Below, piece by piece: positions 8,365 through 16,435 of a stretch of 64,000 nucleotides of DNA; position 1 is the stretch's first letter; each line of letters begins with the position of its first letter. A model generated the notes under the pieces. It saw only the letters and a program-made list of their open reading frames with translations. It had not been told where the DNA came from and ran no database searches. The position numbers were made by a program, and so were the translations under genes. The stretch is from assembly GCA_937919625.1 (NCBI GenBank), contig CALFRK010000047.1, forward strand, positions 62,001 through 126,000. Direction: 5' to 3'. Origin of the DNA: an uncultured Ilumatobacter sp. (lineage in GTDB: Bacteria > Actinomycetota > Acidimicrobiia > Acidimicrobiales > Ilumatobacteraceae).

Positions 8365-9365
8365 GGTGACTCTTTCGCCAGTCCCGCCTCGCCAGGAGCG
8401 AGGGAAATCGTGGTGGGCACCGGGTTCCAGCATTTGAACGAATGTGCGTCGGGCATCTCGGTAATCGGTGGTTCAGTTGCACATGTGTCGACTTCGTGTG
8501 GGCAGCGGCCGCGAAATCGACAGCCCGAGAGGAATGCACCCAGCGGGGGAACAGAGCCCTTGATGGTGATCAGCGGTTTACCGAGCGAAGCGGCGATGTC
8601 TTCGGGGTGACCCGGATTGACGTTGATCAGTGCCTCGGTGTATCGATGGCGCGGTGAGCCGACGATCTGGTCGGTCGGGCCGGTTTCGACGAGGCTTCCG
8701 CCATAGAGAACGGCGACATGGTCAGAGATCGACTGGATTACCCCCAAGTCATGGCTGACGAACAGAACAGCCATTCCCCGCTCGGCGCTGAGACGCGCCA
8801 GCAACTCGAGGATTTCTTTCTGAACGGTTACGTCAAGCGCTGTCGTTGGTTCATCGGCGATCAGTAGTTTGGGATTGCAGGCGATCGCCATCGCAATCAG
8901 CACGCGCTGTTGTTGGCCCCCTGACAGCTGGTGAGGATATCTGCGGGCCAGGGCCGCAGAGTCGGGCAGCTGGACTTGGTCGAGCAGCTCGACCGTGCGC
9001 TGCTTGACGCCCTTGTTGGGCACCGTGTTGTGGAGCCGTAGCGCTTCGCCGACTTGTTTACCGACACGCATCGTGGGATTGAGCGCCCGCAGCGGATCCT
9101 GGAAGATGGTGCCGATTTCGGAACCACGAAAATTTGAGAGTTCGCGCTCGGGGCGGTTGACCATCTCGACACCCGAGAACTTGATCGAGCCCGTCACCAC
9201 CGCTTCGCGGGGAAGCAGACCGATGATGCTCATTGCGGTCATCGTCTTACCCGACCCAGACTCGCCCACGAGCCCCAGCCGTCGGCCGGCCGGAATCGAG
9301 AGGTGCTCGAGGGAGACGATCTGGTGGGCCCCGATCGATATGTTCAGATCTTCGATTTCAAGCAT
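8361..9365 (-). CDS. Oligopeptide-type ABC transporter ATP-binding protein (DppD-like)
   Basis: 334 aa from ATG 9365. Walker A is GESGSGKT, the Q-loop is in IFQDPLRALNP, the signature is LSGGQQQR, Walker B is LIADEPTT, and the H-loop is VSHD. The C-terminal oligopeptide-transporter extension carries the Cys-rich pattern CRFRGRCPHEVDTC, known to bind an Fe-S cluster in related transporters. The start overlaps the permease stop as TAATG. In a track of longest frames it would begin at 9530, but that extension lies inside the permease gene and has no family similarity. Confidence 0.9.
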   Translation of the reverse strand: MLEIEDLNISIGAHQIVSLEHLSIPAGRRLGLVGESGSGKTMTAMSIIGLLPREAVVTGSIKFSGVEMVNRPERELSNFRGSEIGTIFQDPLRALNPTMRVGKQVGEALRLHNTVPNKGVKQRTVELLDQVQLPDSAALARRYPHQLSGGQQQRVLIAMAIACNPKLLIADEPTTALDVTVQKEILELLARLSAERGMAVLFVSHDLGVIQSISDHVAVLYGGSLVETGPTDQIVGSPRHRYTEALINVNPGHPEDIAASLGKPLITIKGSVPPLGAFLSGCRFRGRCPHEVDTCATEPPITEMPDAHSFKCWNPVPTTISLAPGEAGLAKESP

Positions 9366-10276
9366 TACCCGGTGCCCTTGGCGGTTTGCTGTGGATCGAG
9401 GTACGTGCGCAGGCCATCGCCGAGAAGGTTGAAGCCGATCACCGCCACCATGATTGAAATCCCTGGGATGATCATGAGGTAAGGAGCCTTGTCGATGAGC
9501 GGCTGGGCTTCCTTCAAGAGGCGACCCCACGAGGGTGTCGGTCGTTGTGCGCCGATACCGAGATATGACAACGCCGCCTCGATCAGGATCGCGAGCGCAA
9601 ACATGACCGATGCCTGGACGATGATTAGCGGGCCGATGTTGGGCAGTACGTGTCGGAAGAGAATGAACCTACGGGGTCGACCGTAGGCCTGGGCGGCCTC
9701 TACGAAGTCACGTGAAAGAATCTGGCGGGCGGGCCCCATCGTGACGCGTGCAACCGTTGGGATAAACCAGAACATGATGGCGATGATCGCCGTGGGGTTG
9801 CCCGGGCCGAGCGACGTTGCCAGAACGAGTGCCACCAGGATCCCCGGGAGGGCGATGCCGATATCGGTTAAGCGACTGATGAACCGCTGCCAGAACGGGC
9901 TGGCGCCTGCGGCGAGCAGCCCGATCAGGACTCCAGGAATCAGTGATGCCACCGTAGAAATCATGCTGACGAGTAGCGAGTTTCGTGCACCGGCCATGAT
10001 TTGACTCGTCATGTCGCGTCCGAGCTTGTCGGTGCCAAGGAGATAGCCGTCAGATCCTGGCCGCAAGAACTGGTTCGGGACATCGACCGTGTTGAGGTCG
10101 TACGGGGTCCAGAACACTGACACCATACCGATGCCGACGATCACGGAAACGATGACGGCACCGATCACGAGCTGGGGAGGCACCCTACGTCGCGAACCGC
10201 TCGTTGCGATTTCGAGGAATTCGAAATCGTCTGTATCTGCCACTGGCGCCTCGGACGATCGGTTTTGATCGGTCAT
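9365..10276 (-). CDS. Oligopeptide-type ABC permease (DppC-like)
   Basis: 303 aa. The N-terminus is a soluble leader (residues 1-30) before the first membrane helix. The OppC-type N-terminal wording YDLNTVD and LLGTDKLGRDMTSQIMAG is present. The EAA loop (EAAQAYGRPRRFILFRHVLPN) contacts the ATPases, and EAALSYLGIGAQRPTPSWG is the family signature. About six helices are predicted. It forms the membrane channel with the next permease. Start ATG overlaps the upstream permease stop by 4 nt. Confidence 0.9.
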   Translation of the reverse strand: MTDQNRSSEAPVADTDDFEFLEIATSGSRRRVPPQLVIGAVIVSVIVGIGMVSVFWTPYDLNTVDVPNQFLRPGSDGYLLGTDKLGRDMTSQIMAGARNSLLVSMISTVASLIPGVLIGLLAAGASPFWQRFISRLTDIGIALPGILVALVLATSLGPGNPTAIIAIMFWFIPTVARVTMGPARQILSRDFVEAAQAYGRPRRFILFRHVLPNIGPLIIVQASVMFALAILIEAALSYLGIGAQRPTPSWGRLLKEAQPLIDKAPYLMIIPGISIMVAVIGFNLLGDGLRTYLDPQQTAKGTG

Positions 10277-11238
10277 GCGATGGGGACCGATCCGCCGCTA
10301 TCGCGGATTCGCGGGTCGAGGAGCCCATAGGCAATATCCATCAGAAAGTTCAACGTGAGGATCATGAGCATCAAGACCAGTGTCAGAGACTGGACAGACA
10401 AGGCTTCGCGACCCCCAACGGCGACGACCAGCATGCGGCCGAGGCCAGGCAACGTGAACACATTTTCGATCACAACGGCACCCGCCAGCAACGAACCCAG
10501 CTGGAGAATGGTGACGGTTACGAGCGGAATCGAAGCATTTCGAATTCCGTGTCGCCACGCCGCCCGTCTGAGCGTGAGGCCCTTGGCCTGAGCGGTTCTG
10601 ATGAAGTCTTCGTCCAGAACTTCGAGCATGCCTGAGCGCACGTAGCGCACAAGTACTGCGCTCAGAGGGATTGCGAGGGCCATGACCGGCATCGTCAGTG
10701 ATTTGACGCCATCTATGAAGTTTTCCGTGAGTGGCACGTATCCGCCTGCGGGCAGCCAACCCAGTCTGACGGCGAACAAGGTGACCATCAAGAGCCCCAA
10801 CCAAAACGATGGAACCGCAATACCGATCTGAGACAGGATGTCGACCCACGTACCGCGCCAGTCTTTGGCATGAATGGCCGAGAACGTCCCGACCAGGAGA
10901 GCGACCAAGGCCGAAAGAATCAATGATGCGAACGCCAACGTGAAGGTCAGGGGAACGCGCACCCAGATCTCGTGGGCAATGTCGAACTCGGCCGCGTACG
11001 ACGTACCCATATCGCCCCGGAACACACCACTGATCCAGTTCCAATATTGCTGCACTAGAGGTGCGTCCAACCCCATCTCGTCGCGGAGCGCATCTAGCGC
11101 TTCGCGTGTGGCGGTCTGCCCAAGGATGACGGTTGCGACGTCACCCTTGAGCATCCGCAACAGCAAGAAGACAACGATCGAGCCCATGAACGCAGAGACC
11201 AACAGCGAGCTGATGGCCCGTACGACAACTCGAAACAT
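10273..11238 (-). CDS. Oligopeptide-type ABC permease (DppB-like)
   Basis: 321 aa. The first helix is at residues about 9-30, then the DppB family stretch GLDAPLVQQYWNWISGVFRGD followed by MGTSY. The EAA loop is RTAQAKGLTLRRAAWRHGIRN, and the C-terminus is NFLMDIAYGLLDPRIR. Six helices are predicted. ATG 11238 lies 40 nt after the binding-protein gene, and a purine-rich GAAAGAGGGGACG precedes the start. Gene order is binding protein, DppB, DppC, DppD, DppF, the usual order for this importer class. Confidence 0.9.
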   Translation of the reverse strand: MFRVVVRAISSLLVSAFMGSIVVFLLLRMLKGDVATVILGQTATREALDALRDEMGLDAPLVQQYWNWISGVFRGDMGTSYAAEFDIAHEIWVRVPLTFTLAFASLILSALVALLVGTFSAIHAKDWRGTWVDILSQIGIAVPSFWLGLLMVTLFAVRLGWLPAGGYVPLTENFIDGVKSLTMPVMALAIPLSAVLVRYVRSGMLEVLDEDFIRTAQAKGLTLRRAAWRHGIRNASIPLVTVTILQLGSLLAGAVVIENVFTLPGLGRMLVVAVGGREALSVQSLTLVLMLMILTLNFLMDIAYGLLDPRIRDSGGSVPIA

Positions 11239-11278
11239 TCGTCCCCTCTTTCGTTCAGTGTTAGGCCGTTGCCGCTAG

Positions 11279-12868
11279 CTACCCAAACGAGAGGTAGCCG
11301 AGGTCGAACTCGCTCCCAGCTGTGAACAGCTTGACGCCTTTGAGGTCGGCACGTACGGCGGCCGCTTGGACCTTGGCGACGATCGGAATCAGGAAGCCGG
11401 CGTCGGCATGCATCTCGACTGCTTGTCGCCGCAGGTCTGTTGTGACTGCCGAGTCGATGGCTGCGTCGCCGTCGATGAGCAGCTGATCGAACACCGGATC
11501 GCAATACAGCGTGAAGAAGCCGGGGCACTTCCAGGCATCGATCGTACTCGGGCCGCTCAACGACGTGAAGGTGTAATCCGCACTCTCGCCGAGTACTTCA
11601 TCGAGGTAGGTGGTGAGTTCACGCCCCTCCAGTTCGACCTTGAAACCGGCGTCGGTCAGCTGGGCCGTCACGACCTCCTGGATCGGTGGGAACTCGGCGA
11701 TCGTCAAGTACTTGAACGGGATCACCAAGTCTGGGACGCCGGCCTCGGCCAGTAGTTCGCGAGACTTGGCCGGATCGTACGGGTACGGGCAGTAGTCGCT
11801 CGCCCACGGCTCGTTCGGCGGGTTGACGAACGTGCACGTCAGTTCTCCGAGCCCCGCAAACGCGGCATCGACGATTGGCTGGCGGTCGATCGCATAGTTG
11901 ACAGCCTGGACCACCAATGGGTCTTGGAAGATAGGCGCTGTCGCGTTGAGGCTGAGGTACGAAATTTCGAATCCAGCGATCGTCAGGATCTTGAAGTCGG
12001 CTTCCGCGTCGATCTCTTCAACCCGGTCGATACCCTCGCCGAGGATCGCTGCCACAGCGTCGATATCTCCGGCGAGCAGCGCATTCAAGCTGGCAGTTTC
12101 GTCGGTGATGAATCGCCATGTGACATTTGAGAAGAACGGCTGATCACCCCAGTAATCGGCGAACCGAGTCATGGCGACGGAGACGTCAGGCTTCCACTCC
12201 ACGAACACGAAGGGGCCGGTGCCGATCGGCCCTTGGGCGATCTGGTCGGTCGTGCCGTCGGGGACGATGGCTGAACTGATTGTGGCCATCCCATTCAAGA
12301 ATGCCTGACTGGGCTGGTTGAGCGTCACAACGACCGTGCGAGCATCGGGTGCTTCGATCGAAGCAACGCTGTCAAACGGCGTAGCGATGTCGCCTTCTCC
12401 GGCGCGGTTGTACTCGAGCGAAGCGACCACATCGGCCGAGTCGAGATCACTCCCGTCGTGGAACTTGGCTTCGCGGATCGCGAAGGTGTACACGGTGCCG
12501 TCGTCGCTGACTTCCCATGACTCGGCGACCATCGGAGCCACGCTGCCGTCGGCCTGCTTTTCGACGAGCGATTCAACGACATTGTAAAGCAGTGGCGTCT
12601 TGATGGCGGTCGCCCCGCTCTGGGTGTAATCCCAGTTTGGTGGTTCTTGAGCGACCGCGATAGTCAACTCTTCATCGGCTGCCGCTGCTGGTTCGTCGGC
12701 TGCTGGTTCGTCGGCTGCTGGTTCGTCGGCGGCTGCTGGTTCGTCGGCTGCTGGTTCGTCGGCTGCTGGTTCGTCGGCGGCGTCGTCGTCGCCTCCGCAG
12801 GCCGCTGCCAGCAGTGCGAATGTCAGCATCAGACCGAGTATCGGTCGACTTCGTTTGTAGGTCCTCAT
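11279..12868 (-). CDS. Family-5 solute-binding lipoprotein of the first importer
   Basis: 529 aa. A basic N-terminus (MRTYKRSR) and a hydrophobic segment are followed by a lipobox ALLAAAC with Cys24, giving a lipid anchor on the outer face of the membrane. Residues about 30-64 are an Ala/Asp/Glu/Pro repeat linker. From about 67 on it is a SBP_bac_5 domain (ELTIAVAQEPPNWD..., NAIDRQPIVDAAF pattern as YAIDRQPIVDAAFAG). The family binds peptides, nickel or oligosaccharides. As first gene of the operon it is expected to be under the promoter and operator near 13068-13093. Confidence 0.9.
   Translation of the reverse strand: MRTYKRSRPILGLMLTFALLAAACGGDDDAADEPAADEPAADEPAAADEPAADEPAADEPAAAADEELTIAVAQEPPNWDYTQSGATAIKTPLLYNVVESLVEKQADGSVAPMVAESWEVSDDGTVYTFAIREAKFHDGSDLDSADVVASLEYNRAGEGDIATPFDSVASIEAPDARTVVVTLNQPSQAFLNGMATISSAIVPDGTTDQIAQGPIGTGPFVFVEWKPDVSVAMTRFADYWGDQPFFSNVTWRFITDETASLNALLAGDIDAVAAILGEGIDRVEEIDAEADFKILTIAGFEISYLSLNATAPIFQDPLVVQAVNYAIDRQPIVDAAFAGLGELTCTFVNPPNEPWASDYCPYPYDPAKSRELLAEAGVPDLVIPFKYLTIAEFPPIQEVVTAQLTDAGFKVELEGRELTTYLDEVLGESADYTFTSLSGPSTIDAWKCPGFFTLYCDPVFDQLLIDGDAAIDSAVTTDLRRQAVEMHADAGFLIPIVAKVQAAAVRADLKGVKLFTAGSEFDLGYLSFG
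12677..12781 (-). repeat. Tandem (GCC)GACGAACCAGC-type repeat coding for an AADEPA linker
   Basis: About eight near-identical 12-18 nt units encode ADEPA or AADEPA at residues 30-64 of the binding protein. Units differ by whole codons, as expected for slippage-driven length change. It is a flexible acidic spacer between the lipid anchor and the binding domain. Confidence 0.8.
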
Positions 12869-13067
12869 CAGATGGTCCTTTCCGGATCCTGTTCACGCTT
12901 GCCGGACTTGCCCTTGAGGTTGGCGTTGTCCAAGCTTGGTTGCTCTGGGTATTCAGGCCACAACCGCTCAGTGTTGTTGCCCTTCAGCGATACTTCGAGT
13001 TGTGCTCCCCACGATGGCTGCCCCTCGTAATGGTTCTGCTGTTCGTCTACGGAAACTGCCATCTAGT

Positions 13068-13093
13068 GAAACTCGAATTCCACTGTTCGGAAT
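13068..13093. promoter_or_regulatory. Predicted IclR-type operator between the first importer operon and the Rid gene
   Basis: GAAAC (13068-13072), 4 nt, ATTCC (13077-13081), 7 nt, GGAAT (13089-13093). The core has the RTTYC-N7-GRAAY layout, with the extra half-site on the left. It sits 200 nt before the importer operon start. The rest of the 511-nt gap 12869-13379 shows no convincing gene; small open frames there lack family features. Confidence 0.55.
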
Positions 13094-13379
13094 CGTAGCT
13101 CGCGCGTCGAGTCCGGTCAACTGTTGCGGACGACGCCGTCTTCGGCGACGCGATGCCAGACGTCGATGAGACACTTGCCGCCGCACAGGTGACTACGTCT
13201 GCGGGCGATCAGATCGGTTTGGCTTGGTCATCGTCGTCGCCTGGCTGCGCTTGAGTCTGACAATATTGGTCTGGATTGGCCGAGTCGGGTGGGAAGCCAG
13301 GATTGGTCTATGGTCTCGAACACCGAAATGATCGGCGGGCGCGGCCCGGCACAGTAACCGACAGAAACGAGCACTTGCC

Positions 13380-13814
13380 ATGGGAGCACAGGCGAACGCC
13401 ACTGCGAAGGGATTGGATCTGACTCCTATCGACCACGGGTATCTGGCGATGTGCGTGCAGACCGGATCGTTGATCTTCACGAGTGGGCACGTCTCGACGA
13501 TCAAGGGTGTCGTCGGCGCAGACGTCACTACCGATCAGGGCTACGAGGCGGCGCGTGATTGTGCCGAGAAGATCCTCCGTTCGGTGCATGACCATCACGG
13601 CTCGCTCGACGGCCTGCGCGTTCTCAAACTGCTGGGGGCCGTGTATTCCGCACCGGATTTCACCGATCATCACTTGGTCATCAACGGAGCGTCGGACTTG
13701 CTGCACGAACTGTTTGGTCCCGATCTCGGCTATCACGCGCGCAGCGCGCTCGGTTTTGCAGCGCTCCCCACCGGGGTGGCAGTCGAGATCGAGGCAATCT
13801 TCGAAGTGATCTGA
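13380..13814 (+). CDS. RidA/YjgF-family protein
   Basis: 144 aa. Rid proteins hydrolyse reactive enamine/imine intermediates made by PLP enzymes. The family pattern is visible: the N-terminal strand after a short leader, SLIFTSGHVST (as in lfvSGqvp), an RVLKLLGAVYSAPDF helix-strand, and the C-terminal hydrophobic strand GVAVEIEAIFEVI. The usual catalytic-site Arg before the end of the chain is not obvious (YHARSALGFAALP holds the equivalent position), so it may be a divergent Rid subgroup. It sits next to PLP enzymes and deacylases, where imine clearance makes sense. ATG 13380 has no strong ribosome site. Confidence 0.75.
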   Translation: MGAQANATAKGLDLTPIDHGYLAMCVQTGSLIFTSGHVSTIKGVVGADVTTDQGYEAARDCAEKILRSVHDHHGSLDGLRVLKLLGAVYSAPDFTDHHLVINGASDLLHELFGPDLGYHARSALGFAALPTGVAVEIEAIFEVI

Positions 13815-13905
13815 CGACCCGGCTCGCCGGCTGCCGAGTCGGCTTGATGTCAGGGCCGACTCCGGGTGCTGGTTGGCAACTCGCGTGAGGGAGGGAGGCA
13901 GTGCA

Positions 13906-15369
13906 ATGAGTGGTCCGCCACACATCGTCATCGTCATCGCAGACCAACTTCGTCGCGACGCTCTTGGCTGCTATGGGAACAGCATGGTCGACACGGCAGC
14001 GATCGACTCGCTCGCGCGCCGTGGGACTCGCTTCGACAACTGCTATACGACGCAGCCGGTTTGTGCACCGGCTCGGGCGTCGATCCTCACCGGGCTCTAC
14101 CCTCAGAGACATGGTGTCATCACCAATGGGATCGGCCTGTTACCCGATATCGCTGTCCTTGCCGAACTGTTGCCAGAGGGTTACGAGTGCGGGTACTTCG
14201 GCAAATGGCACCTCGGCGACGATGTCGTGCCCCAACACGGTTTCGATCATTGGTTGAGCATCGAAGACTGGCGACGTAGGTACACCCGGCGTGAGTATCG
14301 AATGCTCGAGCCCGACTACCACTACTTCCTGCGCGAGCACGGGATCGAACCGCCGTCCCCGGAAAGTTCCTACGAGGAATGGTTGCCGACCGCTGGTTTG
14401 CCGGCCGAACTGACTCAGGCCAGTTTTCTCGGCGATCGAGCATCCGCGTTTTTGCGCCAACATTCCGAGCGTGCCGATCCTCCGCCGTTGCTGCTGGTTG
14501 TGAGTTACTTCGAGCCGCATGCTCCGTACACGGGCCCGTACGACGAAATGTACGATCCACGCGACGTCGACGTCGATCAAAGTTTTTGTCGGTTCCCCTC
14601 GGGTGGATCGTTGGTGAACCGGCTCCGTTCGCGGTATCACCTCGATGGTGGTAACAATCCGCTTGGCGAACGGAGCGGAGATCGTCACGACACCACCACC
14701 GAAGAAGGGTGGAGAAGGCTACGCGCGCGGTATCTCGGAAACGTCACGCTCCTCGACCGCAGCATCGGAACGATCCTCGAGACGTTGGAGCGATCGTCGA
14801 TGGCTGACAACACTGTGGTGATCTTCACTAGTGACCATGGTGAGATGGGTGGGGACCACGGTTTGATGGGGAAGCGCTGCATGTACGAGCAGGCGGTCAA
14901 CGTGCCATTTATCACCGCCGACCTTAGGGCGACTCCGGATGCGCCAGTCACGGTCGGCGGCAACATCAGCCACGTCGATCTCGTACCGACAATTCTCGAG
15001 CTTGCTGGTGTGGGGGACGATTTCGATTTGGATGGGACGAGTCGACTCGGATCCTTCGGAACGTCGAGCGATGTTGGGGATAGCGACGCCTTCGTGCAGT
15101 GGAACGGGGGTCCAGATCGAAATCTCGGAAGCGAGCAGATCAATCGCATGACGCGCCTGCCATGGCGAACGGTCGTAACGGCCGACCGGTGGAAACTCAA
15201 CGTCAGCACCAGCGACCAGTGCGAGTTGTACGACCTGACCTCCGACCCTCACGAGCTGCGCAATCTGTTCGACGACGCGGAACACCGAGATCGGATTCGC
15301 GATCTGGCAGCTCGACTGAGAATCTGGCAACAGGATCATGACGATCATGCTCCACTCCCCAGCGTCTGA
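13906..15369 (+). CDS. Sulfatase, type I (formylglycine), cytoplasmic
   Basis: 487 aa. The start is ATG 13906, behind a strong GGGAGG ribosome site; the frame is open further up to 13873. The metal-binding Asp-Gln follows the first strand (VIADQLRRDALGCYGN). The CAPARASILTG motif (C-x-P-x-R) is the cysteine converted to formylglycine, and the second metal-site stretch is TSDHGEMGGDHG. There is no signal peptide, so the enzyme should act inside the cell on imported sulfate esters. A formylglycine-generating enzyme is needed and is not encoded in the window. Choline-sulfatase-like or sugar sulfatase roles are both possible. Confidence 0.85.
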   Translation: MSGPPHIVIVIADQLRRDALGCYGNSMVDTAAIDSLARRGTRFDNCYTTQPVCAPARASILTGLYPQRHGVITNGIGLLPDIAVLAELLPEGYECGYFGKWHLGDDVVPQHGFDHWLSIEDWRRRYTRREYRMLEPDYHYFLREHGIEPPSPESSYEEWLPTAGLPAELTQASFLGDRASAFLRQHSERADPPPLLLVVSYFEPHAPYTGPYDEMYDPRDVDVDQSFCRFPSGGSLVNRLRSRYHLDGGNNPLGERSGDRHDTTTEEGWRRLRARYLGNVTLLDRSIGTILETLERSSMADNTVVIFTSDHGEMGGDHGLMGKRCMYEQAVNVPFITADLRATPDAPVTVGGNISHVDLVPTILELAGVGDDFDLDGTSRLGSFGTSSDVGDSDAFVQWNGGPDRNLGSEQINRMTRLPWRTVVTADRWKLNVSTSDQCELYDLTSDPHELRNLFDDAEHRDRIRDLAARLRIWQQDHDDHAPLPSV

Positions 15370-15540
15370 GTGCCGACCTTGATCCCTTCCATCCCTGCGA
15401 CGGTGTCGACGAAGTGACTGCGATGGATCGTCGACGCGCTCCCGGCGGCGACCAACATTTCGCAGTCAGTGCCGGGTCTCGATCGCCGACCGGTGCGAGG
15501 TCGGGGCCGACGATTCAACTCTTTGGCGAAAGGTCCCTAA

Positions 15541-15572
15541 TGTTGGGCGACACAAAGTGTTGAACGACACAA
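15541..15572 (+). promoter_or_regulatory. Tandem direct repeat in the leader of the FAH/dehydratase operon
   Basis: TGTTGGGCGACACAA (15541-15555) and TGTTGAACGACACAA (15558-15572) match at 13 of 15 positions, one every 17 nt, just before the GGAGG ribosome site at 15575. Two like sites on nearly the same helix face upstream of a start suggest a repressor site. It is unlike the island-wide motif. The 217-nt gap 15370-15586 otherwise shows nothing clear. Confidence 0.45.
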
Positions 15573-15586
15573 CGGAGGTTTCACCC

Positions 15587-16435
15587 ATGAAGCTCGCTCG
15601 CGTCCGCCACGGTGCGGCTGTACATCTCGCCCGTATCGAGGACGGCCACGCCGTGCTCCTCGAACCAGAGTCCGATGCGCCCCGCGCCGACGTGATGGTC
15701 GATGCCATTGCCACACGAGCCCAACTCGACGGTGTCGGAACTCGAGTGCCGTTGGATGAGGTGCAGTTGCTGGCGCCTGTTCGCCGGCCAGGCAAGATCG
15801 TCGCGATCGGTCTGAATTACGCCGACCACGCCGGTGAGTCGGCAATGGAACTACCGAAGGCGCCGCTGATCTTCTCCAAACCATCGTCGGCGATCGTCGG
15901 TCCGGGCGAACCGGTTCGTTGGGCGGGTGGGGATTGTCAGGAAGCGGATTATGAGGCGGAACTTGCCGTCGTCATCGGCTCGACGGCGACCGGTGTCGTC
16001 GACAACCCGCTCGACCACATCTTCGGCTACACGTGCTGCAACGACTTTTCTGCGCGCGATGCCCAGTTTGGTGACGGGCAATGGGTGCGTGGCAAATCGT
16101 TCGACACGTTCTGTCCACTCGGGCCGTGGATCGTCACGCCTGACGAGTTCGGCGACCCACAAGATCATGCGATCGGTATCGATGTCACCGACCCCAATGG
16201 AGCGACGGCCCGGCTGCAGGACGGCCACACTGGCCGCATGATCTTCGGTGTCGCCGAGATCATCACCTACGTCTCCCGGTTCATCACACTCGAGCCCGGT
16301 GATGTCATCGCCACCGGTACGCCCGACGGCGTCGGGTTCGCTCGTAAACCGCCGCGGTACATGGGCGATGGCGACGTGATGACCGTGTGGATCGACGGGA
16401 TCGGCGAGTTGACCAACCCTTGTGTGGTCGACTGA
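15587..16435 (+). CDS. Fumarylacetoacetate-hydrolase-fold protein
   Basis: 282 aa from ATG 15587 behind GGAGG. The N-terminal subdomain (about 1-60) is followed by the FAH catalytic fold: KIVAIGLNYADHAGES, the metal ligands in EADYEAELAVVIG, and CCNDFSARDAQ, ending with GDVIATGTPDGVGFARKPP. Members hydrolyse C-C bonds in diketo acids or decarboxylate/hydrate them. Next to an IlvD/Edd-type sugar-acid dehydratase, a likely role is 2,4-diketo-3-deoxy sugar-acid hydrolase (as in the L-fuconate or L-rhamnonate routes) or ketodeoxy-arabonate dehydratase; that is inference. The stop overlaps the next start (TGATG). Confidence 0.85.
   Translation: MKLARVRHGAAVHLARIEDGHAVLLEPESDAPRADVMVDAIATRAQLDGVGTRVPLDEVQLLAPVRRPGKIVAIGLNYADHAGESAMELPKAPLIFSKPSSAIVGPGEPVRWAGGDCQEADYEAELAVVIGSTATGVVDNPLDHIFGYTCCNDFSARDAQFGDGQWVRGKSFDTFCPLGPWIVTPDEFGDPQDHAIGIDVTDPNGATARLQDGHTGRMIFGVAEIITYVSRFITLEPGDVIATGTPDGVGFARKPPRYMGDGDVMTVWIDGIGELTNPCVVD

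Noticed and set aside
12647-13030. Plus-strand open frame with repeated Trp-Phe-Val-Gly units
   Set aside because: It is the antisense reading of the DEPA linker repeat of the binding-protein gene.
12868-13062. Minus-strand 64-aa open frame before the first binding-protein gene
   Set aside because: No ribosome site or family features, and it runs across the predicted operator region.
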